NCBI GenBank assembly: GCA_902774025.1
Contig: CACYGY010000016.1
Span: 1 to 45,445 of the forward strand
From: an uncultured Eubacteriales bacterium
GTDB lineage: Bacteria > Bacillota > Clostridia > Christensenellales > Aristaeellaceae
Length of the DNA stretch: 45,445 nucleotides
Direction: 5' to 3'
Below the pieces are notes generated by a model. The model was not told the DNA's origin and did not search any database. It saw only the letters and a list, made by a program, of their open reading frames with translations. Positions 24,827-34,102 of the stretch are shown here, in pieces (position 1 is the stretch's first letter; each line of letters begins with the position of its first letter). The translations under genes and the position numbers were made by a program.

Positions 24827-27091
24827 TCACGCCCGGTGCTTCCGGTAGTAGTTGATGAGACACCCCTCCAGAAGGACTTCCCGTTCCACATCCGTGAGAG
24901 GTGAAGTCTTAAGAGGCAGTTTTTCCACCCTTCCCTCCGGGGTTACACGGAAGGCCTGAATTTCCCCGGCTCCGTCCATCATCCACTGCCGGACGCCTGG
25001 AATATAGACCCAGTCCCCCAGAGCCAGGCTTTCCAGCGCTTCCACTTCAAAGGGAATCATGCCCCAGTTCACACAATTGCCGCGGTAGCGTTTGGTGGCG
25101 TAAGCCTGGGCAAAGTTGGCGCTTCCTCCCAGCACCCGCTGGCAGGAGGCGGCCTGCTCTCTGGCGCTGCCGTCCCCGGGCATCCTGGCGCTTACCGCCG
25201 AGCCGATATGTGTGTCCTCCGGACGGACTTGAAAACCTGCCCGGGCAAGGCTTTCGCAGACCCTGCCCACCTCCCCGGGAAGATGGCCCTTCTGCCTTTC
25301 CGCCTCCATCTCCCGTACTTCGGCGCACCTGCCCACATAACCGGGATCCCGGCGGGACAGGGTAAACTCCGCAAGACGCAGAGGATTGGAGCGGTAGGAA
25401 CTGGTCTCACCGGAGGGAATGAGCTCATCCGTGGTGGTCACCGGATCCGGAATCCAGGAGGTCACCCGTACCAGAAGGTTTTCGGACAGTTCAGGCATTT
25501 CAGGCCAGTCGCGGATGTTGGGGCCAAACTTCAGGCTCGCCTGGGGATCCCCATGGCCGAACCCGTGATAGACCCGCTTCTCATAGATGGAAAGATCGAA
25601 ATCCTCTTCGCTGTCCGTCCAGTCCACATCCAGGTCCGTCGCCGCCGTGATCCGGCCTCCGTTTACGCCGGTGGCGGCCACGGAACGGGCATCCATGAGA
25701 GCCACCGCGGCCATCTGGCCTTCCATGGGTCTGGAGCCTTCCCGGCTGGGGAAGTTCCGTGTTGTATGCCGGAGGGAGAGCTCACCGTTGGCCGGGCAGT
25801 CACCGGCTCCGAAGCAGGGACCGCAGAAGCACTCCCGGATCAGTGCGCCCGCCTGGATCAGGTCCTGGGCACATCCATTGCGGATCAGAGAGGACAGGGT
25901 GGGCAGAGACCCGGGATACACGCTCAGGCTGAAGCCCAGAGCGATGTTCTTCCCCCGGAGAATGTCCGCCGCGGCCCGGATATTGTCATAGGTGCCGCCG
26001 GCACACCCGGCGATCTCGCCCTGTTCCGCCCACACGCCGTCACTGTGCAGCTTGCTCATCATGTCCAGCCGGGCACCCCGGATCTGTTCATTGGCCCTTT
26101 CCTCACAGGCCTTCAGCAGACTGGAAGCATTGTCCTGCAGCTCATGGATGGACACAGCCAGGCTCGGATGCATGGGCATGGCGATCATGGATTCCACCTC
26201 TGACAGGTCCAGGGCAACGCAGTCCTGATAGTACGCGCACCGGCCCGGACGCATTTCCTGATAGTCTCCTCCGCGTCCATGCCTCTCAAGATATGTCCTG
26301 GTCTTCTCATCCGTCTCCCAGATGGAGGACCAGCATGTGGTCTCGGTGGTCATGACATCCACGGCATTGCGGAATTCCATGCTCAGGGCATGGACGCCGG
26401 GACCCACGAACTCCATGACCCGGTTCCGGACCACGCCGGAGGCATACACGCTTCCGCACAGGGCCAGTGCCACATCATGTGGGCCGACACCCGGCCGGGG
26501 GGACCCGGTCAGGTACACCGCCACCACGTCGGGCCTTGTCATGTCATAGGTCCTTCCCAGCAGCTGCTTGGCCAGTTCCCCGCCTCCCTCGCCTACGCCC
26601 ATGGTGCCCAGTGCGCCGTAACGGGTATGGCTGTCAGATCCCAGGATCATTCTGCCGCATCCCGCCATGGTCTCCCGGTTGAAGGAATGGATATTGGCAT
26701 AGTTGGGAGGTACATAGATGCCGCCGTATTTTCTGCATGCGCTCAGGGCAAACTTGTGGTCATCCTCGTTGATGGTTCCCCCCACCGCACACAGGGAATT
26801 GTGGCAGTTGGTGAGCACATAGGGAACCGGGAAGGACTCAAGCCCGGATGCCCTGGCCGTCTGAATAATGCCTACATAGGTAATGTCGTGACTGGTGAGG
26901 GAATCAAACTTCAGGTGCAGCGTTTTCCCGTCCCCGCCCTGATTGTGCTTTTCCAGAATCCTCCACGCCATGGTCTCCCCCATGGCCGTTTCCATGTCTG
27001 TCCTGACTCCCGTGCGCTCCAGCACTTCCTCCTGCGTGCCGTAAAGACATCCGTCTAAGAGATAGACACCATGGCCGAAAATCCGAACCAT
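24827..27091 (-). CDS. YbhJ-like aconitase-family hydratase
   Basis: A 754-residue member of the aconitase superfamily, close in length to E. coli YbhJ (about 753). Seen: NCHNSLCAVGGT and SDSHTRYGALGTMG in the first part, CFCGPCFGAGDC, which carries the Cys pair that normally binds the 4Fe-4S cluster, FPSREG, and a C-terminal swivel domain with GDGSAREQAAS in place of the canonical GSGSSRE. A hydratase/isomerase reaction on a hydroxy-acid is expected, but YbhJ itself has no established substrate that I know of. I chose ATG at 27091 because GGAAGGGG lies upstream and a promoter ends just before it; ATG at 27133 lies inside the promoter. First gene of a two-gene operon with MATE. Confidence 0.88.
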   Translation of the reverse strand: MVRIFGHGVYLLDGCLYGTQEEVLERTGVRTDMETAMGETMAWRILEKHNQGGDGKTLHLKFDSLTSHDITYVGIIQTARASGLESFPVPYVLTNCHNSLCAVGGTINEDDHKFALSACRKYGGIYVPPNYANIHSFNRETMAGCGRMILGSDSHTRYGALGTMGVGEGGGELAKQLLGRTYDMTRPDVVAVYLTGSPRPGVGPHDVALALCGSVYASGVVRNRVMEFVGPGVHALSMEFRNAVDVMTTETTCWSSIWETDEKTRTYLERHGRGGDYQEMRPGRCAYYQDCVALDLSEVESMIAMPMHPSLAVSIHELQDNASSLLKACEERANEQIRGARLDMMSKLHSDGVWAEQGEIAGCAGGTYDNIRAAADILRGKNIALGFSLSVYPGSLPTLSSLIRNGCAQDLIQAGALIRECFCGPCFGAGDCPANGELSLRHTTRNFPSREGSRPMEGQMAAVALMDARSVAATGVNGGRITAATDLDVDWTDSEEDFDLSIYEKRVYHGFGHGDPQASLKFGPNIRDWPEMPELSENLLVRVTSWIPDPVTTTDELIPSGETSSYRSNPLRLAEFTLSRRDPGYVGRCAEVREMEAERQKGHLPGEVGRVCESLARAGFQVRPEDTHIGSAVSARMPGDGSAREQAASCQRVLGGSANFAQAYATKRYRGNCVNWGMIPFEVEALESLALGDWVYIPGVRQWMMDGAGEIQAFRVTPEGRVEKLPLKTSPLTDVEREVLLEGCLINYYRKHRA

Positions 27092-27121
27092 ACCATCAGC
27101 CCCTTCCGCTTGTTCCCGGTC

Positions 27122-27150
27122 ATGATAAATCATTTCCTCCCACGGCGCAA
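27122..27150 (-). promoter_or_regulatory. Sigma-A-type promoter for the YbhJ-like gene
   Basis: On the minus strand, TTGCGC (27145-27150), 17-bp spacer, TATCAT (27122-27127). It lies back-to-back with the asnS promoter. Confidence 0.7.
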
Positions 27151-27164
27151 GGCATGTCACCGCC

Positions 27165-27193
27165 TTGCACCCTCCCTGTGTCTGTGGTATCAT
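27165..27193 (+). promoter_or_regulatory. asnS: Sigma-A-type promoter for asnS
   Basis: TTGCAC (27165-27170), 17-bp spacer, TATCAT (27188-27193), leaving a leader of about 40 nt. That is too short for a T-box, which many Bacillota aminoacyl-tRNA synthetase genes have. Confidence 0.75.
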
Positions 27194-27238
27194 GCCACAC
27201 GTATCAAGCGCCGTCATGGCACGTCTGGAGGGATATCC

Positions 27239-28609
27239 ATGCAAGTCATCACCACACTGGATCTGAAGGAACGTCTCCAGGAACTGCAGGGCCAGACCAT
27301 CTGTCTGAGAGGCTGGATCCGCAATCACCGCAGACAGAAGAACATCGGCTTCATCGATTTTTTCGATGGAACCTGTTTCAAGAATCCCCAGGTCGTCTAT
27401 GACGAGAAAATCGCCAATTTTCAGGAGGTTTCCGCCCTTCATGTGGGCTCCTCCATCCGGGTGGAAGGTCAGGTGGTGAAGAGTTACAAGGATCCCACCG
27501 TGCCCGAGGTGCAGGCCACTTCCATCACCCTGGAGGGAGACTGTCCGGAAGACTATCCCCTGCAGCCCAAGAAGCACTCCGTGGAGTTTCTCCGGGAAAT
27601 CGCCTATCTGCGTCCCAGGACCCGGCTTTTCCAGGCCGTGTTCCGGATCCGTTCCGTGGCCGCCATGGCCATCCACACCTATTTCCAGGACCGGGGTTAC
27701 GTCTATGTGCACACGCCCCTGATCACCTCCAATGACGGGGAAGGTGCCGGCAACACCTTTACCGTCACCACGCTGCCCCCGGATAAGCGTTCGGATCCCT
27801 CCCAGGATTTCTTCGGAAAGGAAACTTCCCTTGCCGTCACCGGACAGCTGGAGGGCGAAACGTTCGCCATGGCCTTCTCCAGGATCTACACATTCGGACC
27901 CACTTTCCGGGCTGAAAACAGCAATACCAAGACGCATGCCGCCGAATTCTGGATGATCGAACCGGAAATTGCCTTCTGTGATCTGCAGGAGCTGATGGAT
28001 ATTGAGGAAGATTTCCTGAAATTCATCGTCCGGACCACGCTGGAAAAATGTCCCGATGAACTCCGCTTCCTGGACACTTTCAGCGGCGGCGGGCTCATTG
28101 AGAAACTGGAAGCCCTCAAGGACTGCAAGTGCGCCAGGATTACGCATGACCAGGCCATAACCATCCTGCGGGAAGTCAAGGACCGTTTCCAGTTCGAGCC
28201 CAGGTACGGAGAAGATACCGCCAAGGAGCATGAGAAGTACCTGACGGAGGAATACTTCCACTCCCCCGTTTTCGTCTACAACTGGCCCAGGGATATCAAG
28301 GCCTTCTACATGTACCAGAATGACGACGGCAAAACCGTGGCGGCTGTGGACCTTCTGGTGCCCGGCTCCGGTGAGCTCATGGGCGGCTCCCAGCGTGAAG
28401 ACCGGTATGACCGGCTCTGCCAGCGCATGGATGAGCTGCACATTTCACGGGAGGCCATGTACTGGTATCTGAACCTGCGCAGGTTCGGCGGCTGCACGCA
28501 TTCCGGCTTCGGCATGGGCTTTGAGCGCCTGCTGATCTACCTCACGGGTGTGGATAATATCCGTGACGTGATTCCCTACGCCCGCACGCCCCTGAACTGC
28601 GAATTCTGA
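27239..28609 (+). CDS. asnS: Asparaginyl-tRNA synthetase
   Basis: A 456-residue class IIb synthetase that charges tRNA-Asn. Seen: the N-terminal OB-fold anticodon-binding domain (ICLRGWIRNHRRQK, GFIDFFDGT), motif 2 (TFGPTFRAENSNTKTHAAEFWMIEPE region), and motif 3 (GFGMGFERLL) followed by the family ending VIPYARTPLNCEF. The residue pattern is AsnRS rather than AspRS. ATG at 27239 has GGAGGG 6 nt upstream; the frame is open upstream into the promoter but that part is not conserved-looking. Divergent from the YbhJ-like gene; a terminator follows. Confidence 0.95.
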   Translation: MQVITTLDLKERLQELQGQTICLRGWIRNHRRQKNIGFIDFFDGTCFKNPQVVYDEKIANFQEVSALHVGSSIRVEGQVVKSYKDPTVPEVQATSITLEGDCPEDYPLQPKKHSVEFLREIAYLRPRTRLFQAVFRIRSVAAMAIHTYFQDRGYVYVHTPLITSNDGEGAGNTFTVTTLPPDKRSDPSQDFFGKETSLAVTGQLEGETFAMAFSRIYTFGPTFRAENSNTKTHAAEFWMIEPEIAFCDLQELMDIEEDFLKFIVRTTLEKCPDELRFLDTFSGGGLIEKLEALKDCKCARITHDQAITILREVKDRFQFEPRYGEDTAKEHEKYLTEEYFHSPVFVYNWPRDIKAFYMYQNDDGKTVAAVDLLVPGSGELMGGSQREDRYDRLCQRMDELHISREAMYWYLNLRRFGGCTHSGFGMGFERLLIYLTGVDNIRDVIPYARTPLNCEF

Positions 28610-28637
28610 CAGACCGCTCCTCTGCTGATGATCCCGG

Positions 28638-28670
28638 CCTGACGGTGAATGCCGTCAGGTCTTTTCTTTC
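28638..28670 (+). terminator. asnS: Terminator of asnS
   Basis: Arms CCTGACGG (28638-28645) and CCGTCAGG (28652-28659), then TCTTTTCTTT. Confidence 0.9.
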
Positions 28671-28794
28671 CGCGATGCGTTCCTCAGAGGGCCATCCTCC
28701 CGGCAGGCAATGTCTCCTCCGCCCGCGTTCCGCTCCATCCGTCCTGCCCGCTGCAGTGCTGTTCCGGGCATTTGATTTCCCGTCCCCTTATCCG

Positions 28795-28840
28795 GAAAAA
28801 ACCGCCGTTTCCCACCCCGCGGGGCGGAAACGGCGGTTTC
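28795..28840 (-). terminator. Terminator of the xpt/ABC transporter operon
   Basis: A long stem, ACCGCCGTTTCC (28801-28812) with GGAAACGGCGGT (28826-28837), plus a GC-rich loop; on the minus strand TTTTTT follows. It is about 30 nt past the last permease stop. Confidence 0.92.
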
Positions 28841-28868
28841 CTGTCAGGTGAAGAGCAGGAGCGGAACC

Positions 28869-29822
28869 TCAGCGGTCTTCCCGGAAATAATTCAGTCCAA
28901 GACTTGCCGGCGGCTGATTCTCCCGTTTGTTCCGGATGCTGGAAATGATCAGGACCAGGATCGTCACCACGTAAGGGAGCATCCGCAGAAGGGGCTTGTT
29001 GGCCATGGTCACGCGGATCCAGTCAAAATGAGTGATGAAACTGGAGCAGGAGAAGAGAACGCCGAAGACAAAGGATCCGATAATGGTGACGGGCGGCCGC
29101 CACAGGGCAAAGATCACCAGGGCAATGCTCAGCCATCCGAAAGCCTCTATGCTCAGATAGGCTTCCTGAGAGGCCATGTAGTCAATGATATAGTAGAATC
29201 CGCCCAGACCGGCAATTCCGCTGCCGATGCAGGTGGTCAGATATTTGTACCTGGTCACATTGATACCCACCGCATCCGCCGTTGCGGGATTCTCACCCAC
29301 GGCTCTCAGGTGCAGGCCCACCCTTGTACGCATCAGCACCCACCCTGCCGCGATGGCAATGGCAATGGCCAGGAAGAACAGGATTCCCAGACAGTGCAGA
29401 CTGTCCTGCCTGTCCGCAAAGGGCCACCGATAGAAGAACTTCGGCCCCGTGAGATACACGGTTGCCTTCAGTTTGCTCATAATGACCTTCATAAGACCGC
29501 TTCCGAAGGTGGTCAGGGCAAGACCCGTCACGTTCTGGTTGACACGCAGCGTCACCGTCAGAAAACTGTAGAGAAGTCCGCAGGCCATGGACATGACCAG
29601 GGCACCCATGATGCCGAGGATGACGATCACAGCCCCGGGCAGGCCGCTTTTGCCGATCATGTTCAAGACCAGACATCCCCCGGCCCCGCCCATGCACATG
29701 ATGCCGGGAATGCCCAGATTCAGATGTCCGGCTTTCTCCGTCAGGATTTCTCCCGTAGATCCGTAGACGAACGTGGCGCCGAAAGCCAGGGAATCAATCA
29801 GAAAATTCAGCCAGACATTCAT
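28869..29822 (-). CDS. ABC transporter permease, BMP/nucleoside type (second subunit)
   Basis: A 317-residue membrane permease of the RbsC/BPD-type-2 fold, about 9 helices, matching the NupQ/YufQ kind. Seen: GEILTEKAGHLNLGIPGIMCMGG near the N-terminus and MRTRVGLHLRAVGENPATADAVGIN, the cytoplasmic EAA-like loop that contacts the ATPase. The ATG overlaps the preceding permease stop by four bases (ATGA). Last gene of the operon. Confidence 0.92.
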   Translation of the reverse strand: MNVWLNFLIDSLAFGATFVYGSTGEILTEKAGHLNLGIPGIMCMGGAGGCLVLNMIGKSGLPGAVIVILGIMGALVMSMACGLLYSFLTVTLRVNQNVTGLALTTFGSGLMKVIMSKLKATVYLTGPKFFYRWPFADRQDSLHCLGILFFLAIAIAIAAGWVLMRTRVGLHLRAVGENPATADAVGINVTRYKYLTTCIGSGIAGLGGFYYIIDYMASQEAYLSIEAFGWLSIALVIFALWRPPVTIIGSFVFGVLFSCSSFITHFDWIRVTMANKPLLRMLPYVVTILVLIISSIRNKRENQPPASLGLNYFREDR

Positions 29823-30964
29823 TTGCCGATCCCCCTTCCCATCTCAGCGGCAGCCTCCGCGTGTTTCTTCGAACCCCGGAAATGGATCTTGTAGTTTACG
29901 AAAAACTCGCAGCCTATGATGAAGAAAAGCATGATCCCTGTAATCACGTTGGGAAGCGCTCCGCTTACGTCAAAGTCCTGGCTGATCTGACTCGCACCCT
30001 GATTCAGGAACTGGACCAGACCTGCTGTCAGAATCATCGTGAGGGGATTAAACCCACCCAGCCAGCTGACCATGATTCCCGTAAAGCCCTGTCCGCCCAC
30101 GGATTCGGTGGTAACCGTCTGGTCCAGACCCGCTGCGATCAGATATCCTGCCAGACCGCACAGCATGCCGCTGAGTATCATGGTCCGGATAATCACCCGA
30201 TTCACCTTGATGCCCACATACTGGGCTGTCCGGACACTCTCGCCCACCACACTGATTTCATAGCCGTGCTTGGTGTAATACAGATAGATATACAGCCCGA
30301 TGGTGAGAACCAGAACAATGAGAATGATCAGCAGATAATCGTTGCCGATGGTGGGCAGCCTTCCATGCTGCTGTCTGGGCAGGGAAGACGAACCGTTGGG
30401 CACCCAGACCACAAGGAAAAAACTCACCAGATACGTGGCCACATAGTTCATCATCAGAGTGAAGAGCGTCTCATTGGTTCCCCATTTGGCCCGGAACAGG
30501 GCGGGAATCACGCCCCACACTGCACCGGAGACCAGAGCAGCCGCGAACATGAGGATCAGCAGCAGCCATTCCGGAATTCTCCCGCCGAAGTAGAAATCCA
30601 CCGCAATGGCGCCCAGCACGCTCACCAGCGTCTGTCCTTCCCCGCCGATATTCCAGAAACGCATCCGGAAAGCAGGGGTCAGAGCCAGGGAAATGCACAG
30701 GAGAATGGCCACATTTTTCAGAAATTTCCAGAATTTGTAGGATGTGGAGAAGGATCCCTTGATAAAGGCGTAATAGAAAGCGCCGATTCTTCCCGGGTTC
30801 TCCCTCAGCCTCTCGATCAGCAGGAATGCGATGAGGCCGCAGGCCAGCATGCCCAGTACAAAGGCCGCGGCACGGATGCCCCAGGCCTTCACCGGGCTGA
30901 TACCCATTCTCCTGGTCAGGTGAAAGAGAGGCTCACGGACTTCTTCTGTCTGTCTTCTGTTCAT
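29819..30964 (-). CDS. ABC transporter permease, BMP/nucleoside type (first subunit)
   Basis: A 381-residue permease of the NupP/YufP kind. Seen: about 9-10 helices, NIGGEGQTLVSVLGAIAVD, and the coupling loop TKHGYEISVVGESVRTAQYVGIKVNRV. The start overlaps the ATPase gene by 4 bases and the end overlaps the next permease by 4 bases, so three transporter parts are translationally coupled. The two permeases form the heterodimeric channel. Confidence 0.92.
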   Translation of the reverse strand: MNRRQTEEVREPLFHLTRRMGISPVKAWGIRAAAFVLGMLACGLIAFLLIERLRENPGRIGAFYYAFIKGSFSTSYKFWKFLKNVAILLCISLALTPAFRMRFWNIGGEGQTLVSVLGAIAVDFYFGGRIPEWLLLILMFAAALVSGAVWGVIPALFRAKWGTNETLFTLMMNYVATYLVSFFLVVWVPNGSSSLPRQQHGRLPTIGNDYLLIILIVLVLTIGLYIYLYYTKHGYEISVVGESVRTAQYVGIKVNRVIIRTMILSGMLCGLAGYLIAAGLDQTVTTESVGGQGFTGIMVSWLGGFNPLTMILTAGLVQFLNQGASQISQDFDVSGALPNVITGIMLFFIIGCEFFVNYKIHFRGSKKHAEAAAEMGRGIGK

Positions 30965-32667
30965 TCTTCCGCCTCCCCGCTCCGCCTCGCAGTCCGTGTC
31001 ATCATCAGGCCAACCTCTTCCTTGGTCGTCGTCCGGGCGTCCACAATGCCTGTCATGCTTCCCGCGTTCATCACCAGAATCCGGTCACACAGTTCCAGCA
31101 GCACGTCCAGATCCTCCCCCACAAAGATCACGGCGATTCCCTTTTCCTTCTGCTGGTTCAGAAGGTCATAGATCATGTAACTGCTCTTGATATCCAGCCC
31201 CCGTACCGGATAGGCGGCCATGAAAACTTTGGGCGTAAAGGCAATCTCGCGCCCGACCAGCACCTTCTGCACATTGCCGCCCGACAGTTTCCGGATGGGC
31301 GTACTCACGCCGGGTGTATCCACGGACAGGTCCCTGAGAATCTGTTCGGCCAGTTCCTGCGGCTTCTTCCGGTCCAGGAAAATCCCATGCCCTTTCCGAT
31401 AGCTCCGGAGCATCATGTTGTCCGTCATGTCCATGCTGCCCACAAGGCCCATGCCCAGACGATCCTCCGGCACAAAGCTCAATCGTATGCCCAGCTGCCG
31501 GATCTCCAGGGGCGTCCTGTCCCGAAGATCGATGACCTCATCTTCCCGGAACAGAACATCCTCACTCTGCACCCATTTCAGAATGTCCCGGTTCCGCATG
31601 CCCTGAAAGGACACAGGATTCATGTTCCGGTCATGGAAAGCGTCCTGGGCCGCCAGTTCCTTCACACGCTTCAGGCTCTTATGGAAAAAGGTCACCGGCT
31701 TGTCTTTCTTTGGGTTGATGAATGTGATGGTTCCCGTGGCCGGCTTATGCAGTCCCACGATGGTTTCCAGCAGTTCCCGCTGGCCGCTGCCCGCAATGCC
31801 CGCAATCCCAAGAATTTCTCCCGACCGCACCGTGAAGGTGAGATCCTTCAGGATATGAATCCCCTCGCTGCTGTACAGGTTCAGATCCTTCACGTAAATG
31901 CGGGGAACCGCGTTCACCGGCTCACTTCTGCGGATATTCAGACTGACCTTGCGGCCCACCATCATCTCCGTCAGCTGATTTTCATCCGTTTCCCTGGTGT
32001 TCACCGTGGCAACATGGTCACCCTTGCGGAGAATGGTCACCCGGTCGCTGACTTCCAGCACTTCGTTCAGCTTATGGGTGATAATGATGATGCTCTTCCC
32101 ATCCTCCTTCATCCGGCGCATCACATCAAACAGTCGGCTGATCTCCTGGGGGGTCAGCACGGCGGTGGGCTCATCCAGAATCAGAATGTCCGCGCCCCTG
32201 TACAGGACCTTGATGATCTCCACCGTCTGCTTTTCGGAGACGGACATGTCATAGACCTTCTTGGCAGGATCCAGATGGAAGCCGTAGCGTTCCACAATCT
32301 CCGCCACCTCCGCGTTGACAGCCCGGAGACTGTAGCGTCCTTCCTGCCTTGTGCCCAGCACGATGTTCTCGGCCGCAGTGAACAGATCCACCAGCTTGAA
32401 ATGCTGGTGAATCATGCCGATTCCATGATCAAAGGCATCCTTGGGAGATCGGATAACGGCTTCCTTCCCGTCAATCAGGATCTGGCCCTCATCCGGATAG
32501 TAAATCCCGGCGATCATGTTCATCAGGGTTGTCTTGCCGCTTCCGTTCTCTCCGAGAATGGCCAGAATCTCCCCTTTGTACACATCCAGGTCCACCTGAT
32601 TGTTGGCATGCTTGTTTCCAAAGTGTTTCGTGACGCCCCGCAGCTGAAGCGCAAGCTGTTTTTCCAC
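30961..32667 (-). CDS. ABC transporter ATPase with two nucleotide-binding domains
   Basis: A 568-residue tandem ATPase of the RbsA/NupO type. First domain: Walker A GENGSGKTT, LDEPTAVLT Walker B. Second domain: degenerate Walker A (GIAGSGQRE), LSGGNVQK signature and VRGLDI in the Walker B/D region. The second domain carries an extra stretch of about 60 residues (about 335-395, PKKDKPVTFFHKSLKRV to LFREDEVIDLRDR) between its Walker A and the PEDR motif, making it longer than the usual about 510. It powers uptake for the BMP-binding protein and the two permeases. 97 nt separate it from the binding-protein gene, with a hairpin between. Confidence 0.93.
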   Translation of the reverse strand: MEKQLALQLRGVTKHFGNKHANNQVDLDVYKGEILAILGENGSGKTTLMNMIAGIYYPDEGQILIDGKEAVIRSPKDAFDHGIGMIHQHFKLVDLFTAAENIVLGTRQEGRYSLRAVNAEVAEIVERYGFHLDPAKKVYDMSVSEKQTVEIIKVLYRGADILILDEPTAVLTPQEISRLFDVMRRMKEDGKSIIIITHKLNEVLEVSDRVTILRKGDHVATVNTRETDENQLTEMMVGRKVSLNIRRSEPVNAVPRIYVKDLNLYSSEGIHILKDLTFTVRSGEILGIAGIAGSGQRELLETIVGLHKPATGTITFINPKKDKPVTFFHKSLKRVKELAAQDAFHDRNMNPVSFQGMRNRDILKWVQSEDVLFREDEVIDLRDRTPLEIRQLGIRLSFVPEDRLGMGLVGSMDMTDNMMLRSYRKGHGIFLDRKKPQELAEQILRDLSVDTPGVSTPIRKLSGGNVQKVLVGREIAFTPKVFMAAYPVRGLDIKSSYMIYDLLNQQKEKGIAVIFVGEDLDVLLELCDRILVMNAGSMTGIVDARTTTKEEVGLMMTRTARRSGEAEE

Positions 32668-32710
32668 GGCGTTCCCTCCGGTCTTCTCATCTCGCAGGAT
32701 AAAAGGAGAC

Positions 32711-32737
32711 GGACTGTTCCCGTATCGGGAGCAGTCC
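32711..32737 (-). terminator. Intercistronic hairpin between binding protein and ATPase genes
   Basis: Arms GGACTGTTCCCG (32711-32722) and CGGGAGCAGTCC (32726-32737) with one G-T pair and a 3-nt loop. On the minus strand it is followed by GTCTCCTTTTATCC, a weak U-tract. This is typical of partial termination or mRNA protection that keeps the binding protein more abundant than the membrane parts. Confidence 0.65.
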
Positions 32738-32764
32738 GGGTCCGTCAGGTCTTCTGTTTCAGAA

Positions 32765-34066
32765 TCAGAAAGCAGTATTCAGCAGTTCGATGCCGTCAAT
32801 GCCCGCATCGAAATACGGCGCGCTGCGGTATTCGGACTCATGGAAATATCCATCATACACAATCCTGGTACCTTCCACGAAAGCACCGTCGGTGCCTGCC
32901 TGAGGCTTCCATGTCTCTTCCATGGGCTTTCCTTCCACGGTGATGAAGCCCTCGGCCTTGGTGTCGAAAACCCTGGCCTTGCCCTCGACGAATTCAGCCG
33001 TCTTGGCCTCAATGGCTTCCTTCGTGCCTGCAGCGGCAGCCTTTTCATTGATGTCGGTCAGCTTCACGGAGCCGCTGGAGATGGTTCCGGTCCAGTCGGT
33101 GGCAATGGCCTCACCGTTCTGTTTCTGCGTCACCATATACACGAAGTAGGGAGCCCAGTCAATACGGCTGGCCACGATGAAGGTGTTGGGGCAGCTTTCC
33201 ACAGTGGAGCCGTTGTAGGACACATTGGGGATGCCGGCATCTTCACAGGCAGTGGGGGCGCCCATGGAGTCGGCGTGCTGGGAGATCAGATCTGCACCGC
33301 CGGCAATCAGCGTCTCCGCCGCGGCTTTCTCTTCCTTTTCATCATACCAGGAGCCGGTGAACTGCACCTTCATCTGCACATCGGGGCATACGCTCTTGGC
33401 GCCAAGATAGAAACTGGTGTAGCCGGAAACCACTTCGGCGTAGGTGAAAGCACCCACGTAACCCATCATGGGGGTCTCACCCTTCAGTTTGCCGGCTTCC
33501 CTCAGCTCATTCAGTTTCATGCCCGCGGCAATGCCCGCCAGATAACGGCCTTCATAGATGGCGGCAAAAGCGTTGTGGAAGTTATCCAGCTTCTCCACAT
33601 GGGCGCTGGTGCCGGTGGCATGGGCAAATTCCACATTCGGGAATTCTCTGGCCGCCTGAATCATGAAACTCTCATGACCGAAGCTGTCGGCGAAAACAAT
33701 GGTGCAGCCCTCGTCCACCAGATCCTTGGCGGCTTCGTAGCACTCATTGGATTCAGGAACGTTCCTCTTGATGATCACCTGATCATCGCTCAGGCCCAGT
33801 TCCTTCTGCGCTTCCTTGACGCCGTCGATGAAATTCTTGTCGTAAGTGGCATCTTCGTCATGCAGCAGGATCACGCCGAGCTTCACGCTGCTCTTCGCAG
33901 CAGGGGCTTCCGTGGCCGCAGGGGCTTCCGTCGCTGCAGGAGCTTCTGTGACAGCAGGTTTGGCTTCCTGAGGCTTCTGCGTCCACTTGGGAATGAAAAT
34001 GATCGCAAGAACAGCCAGGACCGCCACACAGGCAATAATGGCAATCAGGAGCTTCTTGTTCTTCAT
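32765..34066 (-). CDS. BMP-family substrate-binding protein, membrane-anchored
   Basis: A 433-residue binding protein of the basic membrane protein (BMP/Med) type, which usually binds purine nucleosides. Seen: an N-terminal hydrophobic segment (about 5-27) without a lipobox Cys in the right place, a linker of repeated (A/T)EAPAA units (about 39-58), then the ligand-binding part with KLGVILLHDEDATYDKNFIDGVKEAQ, FADSFGHESFMIQAA, GTSAHVEKLDNFHNAF and VGAFTYAEVVSGYTSFYLGAKSV. The membrane anchor instead of a lipoprotein tail is unusual. ATG at 34066 has GAGGAGGAAGG upstream. It lies between xpt and the ATPase. Confidence 0.92.
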   Translation of the reverse strand: MKNKKLLIAIIACVAVLAVLAIIFIPKWTQKPQEAKPAVTEAPAATEAPAATEAPAAKSSVKLGVILLHDEDATYDKNFIDGVKEAQKELGLSDDQVIIKRNVPESNECYEAAKDLVDEGCTIVFADSFGHESFMIQAAREFPNVEFAHATGTSAHVEKLDNFHNAFAAIYEGRYLAGIAAGMKLNELREAGKLKGETPMMGYVGAFTYAEVVSGYTSFYLGAKSVCPDVQMKVQFTGSWYDEKEEKAAAETLIAGGADLISQHADSMGAPTACEDAGIPNVSYNGSTVESCPNTFIVASRIDWAPYFVYMVTQKQNGEAIATDWTGTISSGSVKLTDINEKAAAAGTKEAIEAKTAEFVEGKARVFDTKAEGFITVEGKPMEETWKPQAGTDGAFVEGTRIVYDGYFHESEYRSAPYFDAGIDGIELLNTAF

Positions 34067-34102
34067 GGAATCCTTCCTCCTCAACATAAGTCCATAATAT
34101 GG

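Noticed and set aside
27092..28441. Minus-strand open frame joining the YbhJ-like gene and extending antisense through asnS
   Set aside because: The extra 450 codons are antisense to a clear asnS gene and lack domains; the family start is at 27091.
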